Source: Stenotrophomonas rhizophila
GTDB lineage: Bacteria > Pseudomonadota > Gammaproteobacteria > Xanthomonadales > Xanthomonadaceae
NCBI RefSeq assembly: GCF_020857975.1
Contig: NZ_JACWUO010000007.1
Span: 62,001 to 126,000 of the forward strand
DNA length: 64,000 bases
Direction of reading: 5' to 3'
The notes below the pieces were generated by a model, which was not told the DNA's origin, searched no databases, and saw only the letters and a program-made list of their open reading frames with translations. Of the stretch, positions 18,252-27,261 are shown one piece after another. Each line of letters opens with the position of its first letter. The stretch's first letter is position 1. The position numbers and the translations under genes were made by a program.

Positions 18252-18537
18252 GCGCGGAATTATCCAGTCCTTCCGCTGCCGCCATACGTCCGCCGTGTTC
18301 GCCGGCCGCTGCCCCAGGCAGTTCCGTGGGATCCAGCGGTTGGCGGAGCGGAAGCTGCAGCTGCTGGATGCCGCGCAGACCCTGGCATTCCTGCGCAGTC
18401 CGCCGGGCAATCGCCTTGAGGCACTGAGCGGTGACCGGCGAGGGCAGTACAGCATCCGCATCAACGCCCAATGGCGGCTGTGTTTTGTCTGGACCGATGC
18501 AGGCCCGCGTGACGTTGAGATCGTCGATTACCACTGA
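18250..18537 (+). CDS. higB: Type II toxin, HigB/RelE family
   Basis: A 95-aa probable ribosome-dependent mRNA endonuclease. IQSFRCRHTSAVFAG at the N-terminus, AERKLQLLDAAQTLAFLRSP in the centre and YSIRINAQWRLCFVW at the C-terminus are the conserved HigB segments. The frame has an upstream in-frame TAA at 18238, so TTG 18250 is the only usual start. The gene lies 9 nt upstream of its HigA-type antitoxin, the toxin-first order typical of higBA. Confidence 0.92.
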   Translation: MRGIIQSFRCRHTSAVFAGRCPRQFRGIQRLAERKLQLLDAAQTLAFLRSPPGNRLEALSGDRRGQYSIRINAQWRLCFVWTDAGPRDVEIVDYH

Positions 18538-18546
18538 GGCATTCCC

Positions 18547-18849
18547 ATGAGCCGCCCCACCAACAAACTCAGGGCCATTCATCCTGGCGAGATCCTGCGC
18601 GAGGAATTCCTGCTGCCGTTGGCGCTGAGCATCAACGCGCTGGCGCGGGCACTGGACGTGCCGGCCACCCGGTTGCACGCGATCGTGCATGAAACCCGCG
18701 GCATTACCGCCGACACCGCCGCGCGCCTGGCACGCCATTTTGGCGGCGACCCGGCATCGTGGCTGGCGCTGCAGGCGCAGTACGACCTCAAGACGCTGCC
18801 GACCCGGCAGGAAATAGAAAGCAACGTGCGCCCGCGTCAGGCCGCCTGA
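18547..18849 (+). CDS. higA: Antitoxin, HigA family (HTH)
   Basis: A 100-aa antitoxin and probable autorepressor. It begins with the HigA signature IHPGEILREEFLLPL and contains a helix-turn-helix (about residues 27-62: INALARALDVPATRLHAIVH). RGITADTAARLARHFGGDP and WLALQAQYDLK follow. It neutralises HigB by binding and represses the operon. It is close behind the toxin gene and ends the operon. Confidence 0.95.
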   Translation: MSRPTNKLRAIHPGEILREEFLLPLALSINALARALDVPATRLHAIVHETRGITADTAARLARHFGGDPASWLALQAQYDLKTLPTRQEIESNVRPRQAA

Positions 18850-18913
18850 TCGCTGCGTGCCCGCCAGCGGCGGGCGAGCCGACGCCCGAGGCCGGCACTG
18901 CCCCCCGCCCGGA

Positions 18914-19519
18914 TCAACGGACGTTCGGAACCTCGTAGCCCAGCCGGTCGACCTGCTCGGGGTGCTGCGGCACGCGTTTGAGCTTGTCGGTATTGACCCC
19001 GTAGTCATCGCGCAGGCGGGTGGCCAGTTGCTTGTACAGGTCCTTGTCCATGTCCGGCTTGCGCGCGAAGATCCAGGCCATTTCGCGGCCCGGGTAGCCC
19101 AGCATCGCCCAGGAATAGTCCGGCGCCACTTCCAGCACGCGGGTGTGGGTCGGCACGATCTTGTAGAACCAGGTGCGCCAGTTGTGGTTGCCGCTGTCGG
19201 CGTCGACCGAGGCGCGCACGGTGAGCTGCTGCAGCGGTTCGGAGAACCCGTTGCGGTAGCGGTAGTTGATGGACACCTTCTGGTCGCCGCGCAGGCTGAA
19301 CTCATTGACGCTGGCGACATGGCCGCGTTCGATCGGGTTGGGAACCCGGCCGATCACATACCAGGTGCCCATGAAGCGTTGCAGGTCGATCGGCGCGCCG
19401 CCCACCTGCGTGGCCACCGGTGCCGGTGTCGGCTTGGCCTCGTGGCGGAACGCACAGGCGGACAGCAGCGACAAGGTCGACAGCAGCAGGACAGCGCGAA
19501 GCGGGCGGTTCACAGACAT
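18914..19519 (-). CDS. Lipocalin-family outer membrane lipoprotein (Blc-like)
   Basis: 201 aa. The signal peptide ends in a lipobox (LSLLSAC, Cys about residue 23). The lipocalin motif GTWYVIGRVPN follows a spacer, with YRYRNGFSEPL and YSWAMLGYPGREMAWIFARK further on. This matches bacterial lipocalin Blc, which binds lysophospholipids or fatty acids in the envelope. The start at 19519 gives a normal signal peptide; an in-frame ATG 33 nt upstream is also possible. Divergent from a small membrane protein gene. Confidence 0.9.
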   Translation of the reverse strand: MSVNRPLRAVLLLSTLSLLSACAFRHEAKPTPAPVATQVGGAPIDLQRFMGTWYVIGRVPNPIERGHVASVNEFSLRGDQKVSINYRYRNGFSEPLQQLTVRASVDADSGNHNWRTWFYKIVPTHTRVLEVAPDYSWAMLGYPGREMAWIFARKPDMDKDLYKQLATRLRDDYGVNTDKLKRVPQHPEQVDRLGYEVPNVR

Positions 19520-19694
19520 GCGGCGGAAGGCTCCAGTGGCTTGCAGGGGCATGGTGGGTGGGACGGCGGAGAACGTCAATGGCGGCGTGCAGATCGGTCG
19601 CCATGCGGGGTCCGGGGTGGTGGCCCGGACAGGTCGCAGCCTGTGAGATGCCGGGGCGGCAAGGTGGCCCATCACTTTCGTACGGAGTCGTGTC

Positions 19695-20042
19695 ATGCCC
19701 TTGTCGTCTTCGCGTCATTCCCGGTCTTCACAACGCGCCGTCATCGGCCCGGACCCGCGGGTGCTGCGCGCGGTCCGCCAGCTTGCCCTGGCCGGGCTGG
19801 CGCTGGTACTGGTGTGGCCGGCCGCACGTGGCAGCAGCCAGTGGCTGGGGTGGGGGCCGTTGTGGCTGGTCGGCATGCCGTGGCTGGCGTGGTGGAGCCT
19901 GTATCGCTTCCGCCTGCCGCCGGGGTTGCTGCAGCGCGCGGCGCGATCGCGGCGTGGCCCGCAGGCACGGCGCCGCCGCCGCGCCCAGCCGCGTGCGCTG
20001 CGCCCTGACCTTCGACACGGGAGCGCCGGGCAGCCTGTGTGA
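19695..20042 (+). CDS. Small hypothetical membrane protein
   Basis: 115 aa. Two predicted hydrophobic spans (LALAGLALVLVWPAA and GPLWLVGMPWLAWWSLY, about residues 30-70) are followed by a very basic tail. GGAG lies 8 nt upstream of the ATG. No family is recognised. The arginine-rich C-terminus may partly reflect GC-rich sequence, so a genuine gene is likely but not certain. It sits just upstream of the S9 peptidase gene. Confidence 0.6.
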   Translation: MPLSSSRHSRSSQRAVIGPDPRVLRAVRQLALAGLALVLVWPAARGSSQWLGWGPLWLVGMPWLAWWSLYRFRLPPGLLQRAARSRRGPQARRRRRAQPRALRPDLRHGSAGQPV

Positions 20043-20076
20043 TAGCGTCCGGGGCTTATGATCGCCTGGAGCTGCA

Positions 20077-22170
20077 ATGTCCTCTCTTGCTTCGGCCTGC
20101 CTGGTGGCAGGCCTGATTACCGCCTCGGCAGCGGGTACCGCCATGGCCGCTGAAACGCCTGCCGATCCGTATGCCTGGCTGGAAGACGTCACCGGCGAGA
20201 AATCGCTGGACTGGGTGAAGCAGCAGAATGCGAAGTCCGAAGGACGCCTGGCGCAGAGCCCGGCGTTCCAGAAACTGGAAGCCAGCCTGCGCGAAGTGCT
20301 CGATTCGGACGCCAAGATTCCCGGCGTGCAGAAGATCGGCGACTACTACTACAACTTCTGGAAGGACAAGCAGCACGAGCGCGGCCTGTGGCGGCGCACC
20401 ACGCTGGCCGAGTACCGCAAGGCGTCGCCGACCTGGGAAACCGTGCTGGACCTGGATGCCTTGAACAAGGCCGAGGGCGAGAACTGGGTATGGCATGGCG
20501 CCGACTGCCTGCGCCCGGACTATTCGCGCTGCCTGGTGGCGTTGTCGCGCGGCGGTGCCGATGCCGACGTCACCCGCGAATTCGACCTGGCCAGCAAGAC
20601 CTGGATCAAGGACGGCTTCTTCCGCCCCGAGTCCAAGGGCGGGCTGAACTGGATCGATCGCGACACGGTGTTCGTCTACACCGATTTCGGCAACGGTTCG
20701 ATGACCACCTCCGGCTACCCGCGGGTGGCCAAACTGTGGCGGCGCGGCACGCCGATGGCCTCGGCCAGCGTGGTCTACGAAGGCAAGCCCGATGACATGT
20801 ACATCGCGGCGATGCACGACGACACCCCCGGCTACGAGCGCAACCTGGTCAGCCGCACCCTGGCGTTCTACAACAACGAACTGTACCTGCGCGGCGACGA
20901 CGGCAGCCTGACCCGGATCGATGCGCCGAACTCGGCCGAGAAGGGCCTGCACAAGCAGTGGCTGACCCTGGAGCTGCGCGATGCGTGGACCGTGGGCGGC
21001 AAGACCTACGCGGCCGGTTCGCTGCTGGTGACCACGCTGGACGATTACCTGGCCGGCAAGCGCGACTTCCAGGTGCTGTTCGCGCCGACCGCGACCACCT
21101 CGCTGGCCGGCAGCACCTGGACCAAGAACCACCTGGTGCTCAACGTGCTCGATGACGTCAAGAGCCGGTTGAGCGTGCTGACCCCGGGCGACGGCGGCTG
21201 GAAGAAAAGCGACTTCACCGGGGCGCCGTCGTTCGGCACCGTGGCGGTGGGCGCGGTCGATGCCGATGACAGCGATGCGCTGTGGATGACCGTCACCGAC
21301 TACTTGACCCCGACCACGCTGGCTATCGCCGAGATCGGCAAGCAGCCCGAAGTGCTCAAGACCATGCCGGCGTTCTTCGATGCCAGCGGCAAGGTGATCG
21401 AGCAGCACTTCGCCACCAGCAAGGACGGTACCCGCGTGCCGTACTTCGTGGTGCGCGCCAAGGAGGTGAAGCTGGATGGCTCCAACCCGACCCTGCTGTA
21501 CGGCTACGGTGGCTTCGAGATCTCGCTGACTCCGTCGTATTCGGGCGGCATGGGCCGTGCGTGGCTGGAACAGGGCGGTGTGTATGTGGTGGCCAACATC
21601 CGCGGCGGCGGCGAATATGGCCCGCGCTGGCACCAGGCCGCGCTGAAGCAGAACCGGCACAAGGCGTATGAGGACATGGCCGCGGTCGCCCGCGACCTGG
21701 TCAGCCGCAAGATCACTTCGGCCAGGCATCTGGGCGTGCAGGGCGGCAGCAACGGCGGCCTGCTCACCGGCAACATGCTCACCCAATACCCGGAGCTGTT
21801 CGGGGCGGTGGTGGTGCAGGTGCCGCTGCTGGACATGAAGCGGTACAGCCATCTGCTGGCTGGTGCGTCGTGGATGGCCGAATACGGCAACCCCGACACG
21901 GCCGATTGGGACTTCATCAAGACCTTCTCGCCGTACCACCTGTTTGATCCGGCCAAGACCTATCCGCCGGTGCTGTTCACCACGTCCACCCGCGACGACC
22001 GCGTGCATCCGGGCCACGCCCGCAAGATGGCGGCCAAGATGATCGCGGCCGGCAAGGACGTGACCTACTACGAAAACATTGAAGGCGGTCACGGTGGCGC
22101 GGCCAACAACGCGCAGGCCGCCCACATGCAGGCGCTGGCTTACAGCTTCCTGTGGGAGCAGTTGCGGTAA
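20077..22170 (+). CDS. Prolyl oligopeptidase-family serine peptidase (S9), exported
   Basis: 697 aa. A signal peptide (about residues 1-24, cleaved near AMAAE) precedes a seven-bladed beta-propeller region (about 30-430) and an alpha/beta-hydrolase domain. The catalytic Ser is in GGSNGG (about residue 558), the Asp in TSTRDDRVHPGHA and the His in IEGGHGGA. VVANIRGGGEYGP is the usual oxyanion-side motif. It cleaves short proline-containing peptides in the periplasm, by family knowledge. GGAG lies 5 nt before the ATG. Confidence 0.93.
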   Translation: MSSLASACLVAGLITASAAGTAMAAETPADPYAWLEDVTGEKSLDWVKQQNAKSEGRLAQSPAFQKLEASLREVLDSDAKIPGVQKIGDYYYNFWKDKQHERGLWRRTTLAEYRKASPTWETVLDLDALNKAEGENWVWHGADCLRPDYSRCLVALSRGGADADVTREFDLASKTWIKDGFFRPESKGGLNWIDRDTVFVYTDFGNGSMTTSGYPRVAKLWRRGTPMASASVVYEGKPDDMYIAAMHDDTPGYERNLVSRTLAFYNNELYLRGDDGSLTRIDAPNSAEKGLHKQWLTLELRDAWTVGGKTYAAGSLLVTTLDDYLAGKRDFQVLFAPTATTSLAGSTWTKNHLVLNVLDDVKSRLSVLTPGDGGWKKSDFTGAPSFGTVAVGAVDADDSDALWMTVTDYLTPTTLAIAEIGKQPEVLKTMPAFFDASGKVIEQHFATSKDGTRVPYFVVRAKEVKLDGSNPTLLYGYGGFEISLTPSYSGGMGRAWLEQGGVYVVANIRGGGEYGPRWHQAALKQNRHKAYEDMAAVARDLVSRKITSARHLGVQGGSNGGLLTGNMLTQYPELFGAVVVQVPLLDMKRYSHLLAGASWMAEYGNPDTADWDFIKTFSPYHLFDPAKTYPPVLFTTSTRDDRVHPGHARKMAAKMIAAGKDVTYYENIEGGHGGAANNAQAAHMQALAYSFLWEQLR

Positions 22171-22290
22171 AGTCGGGCGGTGCCCGGCTGTGGGAACGGC
22201 CTGTCGGCCCGGTAGCAGCAGGAAACCCCGAAGCCCGCTTCGGGTCCGCCTCCGGGTGGTGGGGCATCTGGTTGGCCGCACCCCAGTTTG

Positions 22291-22322
22291 AACGCCGCGC
22301 AGCGATGCGCGGCGTTTTTTTT
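22291..22322 (+). terminator. Rho-independent terminator
   Basis: AACGCCGCGCA and its perfect complement flank a GCGA loop, followed by a run of eight or more T. It lies about 120 nt after the S9 peptidase stop, directly before repeat copy 2. Confidence 0.92.
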
Positions 22323-22323
22323 G

Positions 22324-23149
22324 TTCTTCGCCGATGTGCGGGGCTACAGCCGGTCAAATGCCGTGGCATTGCGGGCATTTCACCGGTAGTGCCGGCCGCT
22401 GGCCGGCTGCTTTTGCTTTTCCGCTTCGCAGAGAAGCTAAACGTCCAAGGCGTTTCGTGTCCCTTCGGGACGCGAGTCACCTTTCTTTGCTCGTGCAAAG
22501 AAACGTAACCCAAAGAAAGCACGCCCCATCCGCGATCCGTCAGGCTGCGCCTGCCGGTTCCCTGCGCTTCTCGCGTCGGCAAGGGACGGTGCGGAACTCG
22601 CTACGCTCAGACACCCGCACCTCTTCGCCCTTGCCGCCGCTGCGATGCTCGGCTCGCTCCAAGGGGGAGGTAGATCAAGATCAAAATCAAGGGCAACAGC
22701 AATAGCAACAGCGTCCGACCTCTGGTCGGACACGTTTGGCCTCGGCCTCACGCTGTCCGAGCGTGGCTCGGACCTACGCTTTTACATGCGTGCCAGCCAT
22801 GTGTGGAGGGTTGGCGTGGGTGGGTTGGCGGGACTGTCGAAAACATGGGTCCGGCGTATACGCCGGACGGGCTGGGCAGGACGCCCAACCCCGGCCTTGC
22901 CGCATGCGCAGGAAAGCGCATGCGAGCAAGTTTTCGCCAAGCCCCCATGGGTGAAGGCGCATTGCTTGCGAGGCACTGCCTCGCATGCGACTGAACGCAC
23001 AGCCGCCGGCGGCTGGGCCGGGCCGCGGAGCGGGGTTCACGGCGTGTCCCGCCGACCCACCCGCGCCAGCCCAATCAGCACATACGTGGGTCACTGCCTT
23101 TGATATGAGGCTGCAGTTCGCAGCTGGCTTCCTGTAAATCGGCGAAGAA
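22324..23149. repeat. Long intergenic element with terminal inverted repeats, copy 2 (826 bp)
   Basis: The ends TTCTTCGCCGAT and ATCGGCGAAGAA are a perfect 12-bp inverted pair. It shares the interior blocks of copies 1 and 3 and embeds a SMAG palindrome (22386-22408) plus facing GTCCGA-type palindromes (about 22708-22775). The right-hand 27-nt inverted repeat is 22808-22834 with 23046-23072. The loop between its arms is about 210 nt here, against about 50 in the other copies, so this copy carries an extra insertion of roughly 150 nt. No credible gene. It sits between an S9 peptidase terminator and a convergent aminotransferase gene. Confidence 0.8.
22386..22408 (+). repeat. SMAG palindrome inside repeat copy 2
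   Basis: GTAGTGCCGGCCGCTGGCCG followed by GCT. The equivalent place in copy 3 (about 32405-32435) holds a decayed version, and copy 1 lacks it. Confidence 0.8.
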
Positions 23150-23198
23150 AGTCTTTTCCCGCCCCCAAGCAAGTCCGACCAATGGCCGGACGGCGCTG

Positions 23199-24386
23199 TC
23201 AGCGCACCCACGTCTCCAACCCGCGCCGGATCCGCGCCACGGCTTCCTCCAGCCGCGGCACTTCCTGGGTATAGGCCAGCCGTACATGCGCGTTCGCGCG
23301 GTGGTGCCCGAAGTCCAGGCCCGGGGTGAAGGCCACGTGCTGGGTTTCCAGGAAATGCGCGCAGAACGCCTGCGCGTCATCGGTGAACGCGCTGACATCG
23401 CAGTACAGGTAGAACGCGCCCTCCGGTTCCACCTCGATGCGGAAACCCAGCGCGCGCAGCGCCGGCAGCAGGTAGTCGCGGCGCTGCCGGAAGGCCGCGC
23501 GGCGCTGCTCGAAAATGGCGATCGTGTCCGGCTCGAAACAGGCCAGGGCGGCGTGCTGGGCGATGCTCGACGCGCTGATGTACAGGTTCTGCGCCAGCTT
23601 CTCCAGGTCCGCTACCGCCTGCTTCGGCGCCACCAGCCAGCCCAGCCGCCAACCGGTCATGCCGTAGTACTTGGAGAAGCTGTTCAGCACGAACGCTTCG
23701 TCGTCCACCTGCAGCACGCTGGCCGCGTCCATGCCGTAAGTCAGGCCGTGGTAGATCTCATCGACCACCAGGTGGCCGCCGCGCGCCTTCAGCGCCTGCG
23801 ACAGCGCCGCCAGCTGCGCGGCCGACAGCACCGTGCCGGTGGGATTGGCCGGCGAGGCCACCAGCGCGCCGACGCTGGCTGCGTTCCAATGCTGCCCGAC
23901 CAGCTCGGGGGTGAGCTGGTAGGCGGTCTGCGGGCCCACCGGCACCAGCTGCGCGGCGCCCTCGACCAGGCGCAGGAAGTGCCGGTTGCAGGGGTAGCCC
24001 GGGTCGGCCAGCAGCCAGTGCTTGTCCGGGTCGACCAGCAGGCTGCTGGCCAGCAGCAGCGCGCCCGAGCCGCCGGGGGTGACCAGGATGCGCTCGGGGT
24101 CGACCTGTACCTGGTAGCGGTCCTGGTAGAACCCGGCGATCGCCTGGCGCAGCGCGGGCAGGCCGCGCGCGGCCGTGTAGCGGGTATGGCCGGCGGCCAG
24201 CGCGGCCTGGCCGGCCTGCACGATCGGCGCGGCGGTGGTGAAGTCCGGCTCGCCGATCTCCAGATGGATCACGTCGTGGCCGGCCTGCTCCAGCGCCTGC
24301 GCGCGGGCCAGCAGGGCCATCACGTGGAAGGGTTCGATGTCCTGGCTGCGGCGGCTGTAGCCGGCCGTGGGGGTAGGGATGCTCAT
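23199..24386 (-). CDS. PLP-dependent aminotransferase, class I/II
   Basis: 395 aa, fold-type I. Landmarks are VIHLEIGEPDFTT near residue 35, ASPANPTGTVLS (Asn for substrate carboxylate), DEIYHGLTYG (Asp for PLP nitrogen), SFSKYYGMTGWRLGW (Schiff-base Lys) and a C-terminal HVRLAYTQE with the substrate Arg. It resembles the aspartate/alanine or aromatic group; the exact amino donor cannot be decided. The start at 24386 sits 7 nt after a TAGAAT box on its strand. Confidence 0.92.
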   Translation of the reverse strand: MSIPTPTAGYSRRSQDIEPFHVMALLARAQALEQAGHDVIHLEIGEPDFTTAAPIVQAGQAALAAGHTRYTAARGLPALRQAIAGFYQDRYQVQVDPERILVTPGGSGALLLASSLLVDPDKHWLLADPGYPCNRHFLRLVEGAAQLVPVGPQTAYQLTPELVGQHWNAASVGALVASPANPTGTVLSAAQLAALSQALKARGGHLVVDEIYHGLTYGMDAASVLQVDDEAFVLNSFSKYYGMTGWRLGWLVAPKQAVADLEKLAQNLYISASSIAQHAALACFEPDTIAIFEQRRAAFRQRRDYLLPALRALGFRIEVEPEGAFYLYCDVSAFTDDAQAFCAHFLETQHVAFTPGLDFGHHRANAHVRLAYTQEVPRLEEAVARIRRGLETWVR

Positions 24387-24393
24387 GCCGGTG

Positions 24394-24399
24394 ATTCTA
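24394..24399 (-). promoter_or_regulatory. -10 box TAGAAT predicting a leaderless aminotransferase mRNA
   Basis: On the minus strand TAGAAT ends 7 nt before the ATG at 24386. No Shine-Dalgarno fits between them. Confidence 0.5.
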
Positions 24400-24575
24400 G
24401 GCGGCATCGGCAAGGAGGACGCTTTTCATCGGTTGTTCGCGCTCCGGGCGCGTGGCGAGGCGTTCATCATTGTTATCGTAGCGGCACGGTGCGGCGCCGC
24501 TTGCCGCGTCCTCGGCCCGTCCAGACCGGGCCGGATCCGCGCGCCATTGCATTCCTCCGCCGAGAGCCCTATTTC

Positions 24576-26696
24576 ATGAAACCCGCCCTTTGCCTACTGG
24601 TTGCCAGCCTGATGACCTCCACCGCGCATGCCGCCCCCGTGCCGACCCCGCCCGACGCCGAGAAGCATCCGCACACGGTCAAGGCTCCGTTCGGGGCGAC
24701 CCGCAACGATGATTACTACTGGATGCGCGATGACAAGCGCGAAGACAGCCGGGTGCTGGCCTACCTGAATGCGGAAAATGCCTATACCGACCAGTTGCTG
24801 GCCTCGCTCAAGCCGCTGGAAGACACCCTGTACAAGGAGATCGTCGCGCGGATCAAGCAGGACGATGCCAGCGTGCCGGCCCGCGATCGCGGCTACTGGT
24901 ACTACACCCGCTTCGAGACCGGCAAGGACTACCCCATCCAGGCGCGCCGCAAGGGCAGCATGGAGGCGCCCGAAGAAATCCTGCTGGACGTCAACGCGAT
25001 GGCCCAGGGCAAGAGCTACTTCGATGTCGGCGATGCCGATGTCAGCCAGGACAACCACCTGCTGGCCTGGGCCGAGGACGATGTCGGCCGCCGCCAGTAC
25101 GTGATCCGCTTCAAGGACCTGCGCACCGGACAGGTGCTGGAGGACCGCATCGAGAACGTCGCGGCCAACGTGGTCTGGGCCGATGACAACCGCACCCTGT
25201 TCTACGTCGAGAACGATCCGGAGACCCTGCTCACCGTGCGGGTCAAGAAGCATGTGCTGGGCACCCCGGCCAGCAGCGATGTGCTGGTCTACGAAGAGAA
25301 GGACGACAGCTTCTACATGGGCGTGGGCCGTACCCGCGACGATCGGTTCCTCACCATCGAACTGCACAGCACGGTCAGCTCGGAAACCCGCTACGCACCG
25401 GCCGCCGACCCGCAGGCGTTCACCGTGCTGGCCCCGCGCGCGCGCGATGTCGAGTACGACGCCGACCACTTCGGCGGCCGCTGGGTGATCCGCACCAACG
25501 ATGCCGGTGCGAAGAACTTCAAGATCGTCACCGCGCCCACCGACGCCACCTCGCGCAAGCAGTGGACCGACTGGGTGGCGCACGACGAGGCGGTGCTGGT
25601 CGAAGGCTTCGAGCTGTTCGACGGTTTCACCGCCATCGCCGAACGCTCCAACGGCCTGGAGCGGATCCGCCTGCTGTACCCGGACGGCCGCCAGGACTAC
25701 GTCAAGGCCGATGAGCCGGCCTATTCGATGGGCCTGGCCGCCAACCCCGAGCCGGACAGCCCGTGGCTGCGCTACGCCTACAACTCGATGACCACCCCGA
25801 CCACCACCTACGAACTGAACACCGTCACCGGCGAGCGCCGCCAGCTCAAGCAGCAGCCGGTGCTGGGCTACGACCGCTCGCAGTACACCACCGAGCGGGT
25901 CTGGGTGACCGCGCGCGACGGCGCCAAGGTGCCGGTCTCGCTGGTCTACCGCAACGGCTTCAAGAAGGACGGCAGCGCCGCGCTGTACCAGTACGCCTAC
26001 GGCAGCTACGGCATGTCGATGGACCCCGGCTTCAACCAGACCGTGGTCAGCCTGCTCGACCGCGGCGTGGTCTACGCCATCGCGCATATCCGCGGCGGCG
26101 AGGAAATGGGCCGCGCCTGGTACGAGGACGGCAAGCTGCTGAACAAGCAGAACACCTTCAACGACTTCGTCGATGTCACCCGCGAACTGGTGCGCCTGGG
26201 CTATGCGTCCAAGGACCGCGTGGCCGCCTCGGGGGGCAGCGCCGGCGGCCTGCTGATGGGCGCGGTGGCCAACCAGGCCCCGCAGGATTACCGGGTGATG
26301 GTGGCGCAGGTGCCGTTCGTCGACGTGGTCACCACCATGCTCGATGCCAGCATCCCGCTGACCACCAACGAGTACGATGAGTGGGGCAACCCCGAACAGC
26401 GCCAGTACTACGACTACATGCTCAAGTATTCGCCATACGACAACGTGCGCCGGCAGGCCTACCCGGCGCTGTTCGTCGGCACCGGCCTGTGGGATTCGCA
26501 GGTGCAGTACTGGGAGCCGGCCAAGTGGGTGGCCAGGCTGCGCGACGACAACACCGGCACCCATCCGATCGTGTTCCGCACCAACATGGAAGCCGGCCAC
26601 GGCGGCAAGTCCGGGCGCTTCCAGCGGTATCACGAGCTGGCCGAGGCCTATGCCTTCGTGCTCGACCAGCTCGGCGTGACGCCGGCGGCGCGCTGA
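24576..26696 (+). CDS. Oligopeptidase B-like S9 serine peptidase, exported
   Basis: 706 aa. A signal peptide MKPALCLLVASLMTSTAHA precedes the propeller domain (RNDDYYWMRDDKRED near the start is characteristic of oligopeptidase B). The alpha/beta-hydrolase domain has the catalytic Ser in SGGSAGGLLMGAV (about residue 555) and the His in MEAGHGGKSGR. The oxyanion motif is AHIRGGEEMGRAWYEDGK. The family cleaves after Arg/Lys in peptides under about 30 residues. The E. coli form is cytoplasmic, so the signal peptide implies periplasmic location here. An upstream open frame to 23286 is an antisense shadow of the aminotransferase. Confidence 0.94.
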   Translation: MKPALCLLVASLMTSTAHAAPVPTPPDAEKHPHTVKAPFGATRNDDYYWMRDDKREDSRVLAYLNAENAYTDQLLASLKPLEDTLYKEIVARIKQDDASVPARDRGYWYYTRFETGKDYPIQARRKGSMEAPEEILLDVNAMAQGKSYFDVGDADVSQDNHLLAWAEDDVGRRQYVIRFKDLRTGQVLEDRIENVAANVVWADDNRTLFYVENDPETLLTVRVKKHVLGTPASSDVLVYEEKDDSFYMGVGRTRDDRFLTIELHSTVSSETRYAPAADPQAFTVLAPRARDVEYDADHFGGRWVIRTNDAGAKNFKIVTAPTDATSRKQWTDWVAHDEAVLVEGFELFDGFTAIAERSNGLERIRLLYPDGRQDYVKADEPAYSMGLAANPEPDSPWLRYAYNSMTTPTTTYELNTVTGERRQLKQQPVLGYDRSQYTTERVWVTARDGAKVPVSLVYRNGFKKDGSAALYQYAYGSYGMSMDPGFNQTVVSLLDRGVVYAIAHIRGGEEMGRAWYEDGKLLNKQNTFNDFVDVTRELVRLGYASKDRVAASGGSAGGLLMGAVANQAPQDYRVMVAQVPFVDVVTTMLDASIPLTTNEYDEWGNPEQRQYYDYMLKYSPYDNVRRQAYPALFVGTGLWDSQVQYWEPAKWVARLRDDNTGTHPIVFRTNMEAGHGGKSGRFQRYHELAEAYAFVLDQLGVTPAAR

Positions 26697-26745
26697 CCGT
26701 GCCTGCGCCGGGCACGGGGCCATCGCGGTCTCTGCCCGGCCTCGC

Positions 26746-26751
26746 TATGCT
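26746..26751 (+). promoter_or_regulatory. -10 box TATGCT predicting a leaderless ybaN-like mRNA
   Basis: TATGCT ends 6 nt before the ATG at 26758. No Shine-Dalgarno is present. Confidence 0.5.
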
Positions 26752-26757
26752 GCCTGC

Positions 26758-27195
26758 ATGACCGTGCCCGAGCGCCCCGCCCCCGCCGACCCCGCCGCGC
26801 CACGGCCGGCGGTGCGGTTGCGCTGGGCGTGGTGGCTGCTGGCCTATGCCAGCCTGGGCACCGGCATCGTCGGTATCTTCGTGCCGGGCCTGCCCACCAC
26901 CGTGTTCATCCTGATTTCGGCCTGGGCCGCCTCGCGCGGTTCGGAGCGGCTGCACAACCAGCTGCTGCAGCACCCGCGTTTCGGCCCGGCGATCCGCAAC
27001 TGGCAGGCCCATGGCGCGGTCAGCCGGTACGCCAAGTGGATGGCCACCCTGACCATGGCCGTCTGTGCCGGCATCATGCTGTGGTGCGTGCCGATCGCCT
27101 GGGTCAAATGGCTGTCGATCGGCTGCATGGCCGCCGTGGCCCTCTGGCTGTGGAGCCGCCCGCTGCCGCCGACCGGGCCGACCAGCCGCGCATGA
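26758..27195 (+). CDS. YbaN-family (DUF454) inner membrane protein
   Basis: 145 aa with three to four hydrophobic helices. The DUF454 signature is clear: YASLGTGIVGIFVPGLPTTV, then FILISAWAASRGSERLHNQL and HPRFGPAIRNWQAHGAVSR. Function unknown across the family. A Pro/Ala-rich N-terminal leader (about 20 residues) precedes the first helix. Monocistronic, followed by a SMAG palindrome. Confidence 0.92.
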   Translation: MTVPERPAPADPAAPRPAVRLRWAWWLLAYASLGTGIVGIFVPGLPTTVFILISAWAASRGSERLHNQLLQHPRFGPAIRNWQAHGAVSRYAKWMATLTMAVCAGIMLWCVPIAWVKWLSIGCMAAVALWLWSRPLPPTGPTSRA

Positions 27196-27211
27196 ACCCA
27201 CCTTCGTGGGG

Positions 27212-27234
27212 AGCCGGCCAGCGGCCGGCACTAC
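27212..27234 (-). repeat. SMAG palindrome
   Basis: Minus-strand reading is GTAGTGCCGGCCGCTGGCCG followed by GCT. It lies between the ybaN-like gene and the lptM promoter. Confidence 0.85.
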
Positions 27235-27249
27235 CGGGGAGGGCACAGT

Positions 27250-27255
27250 TATACT
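27250..27255 (+). promoter_or_regulatory. -10 box TATACT predicting a leaderless lptM-dapF mRNA
   Basis: TATACT ends 6 nt before the lptM ATG at 27262. It is one of the best -10 matches in the window, and no Shine-Dalgarno is present. Confidence 0.55.
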
Positions 27256-27261
27256 CAGGGC

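Noticed and set aside
24369..24575. Extension of the second S9 peptidase upstream to 23286
   Set aside because: The added 430 codons are antisense to the aminotransferase, and a normal signal peptide begins at 24576.
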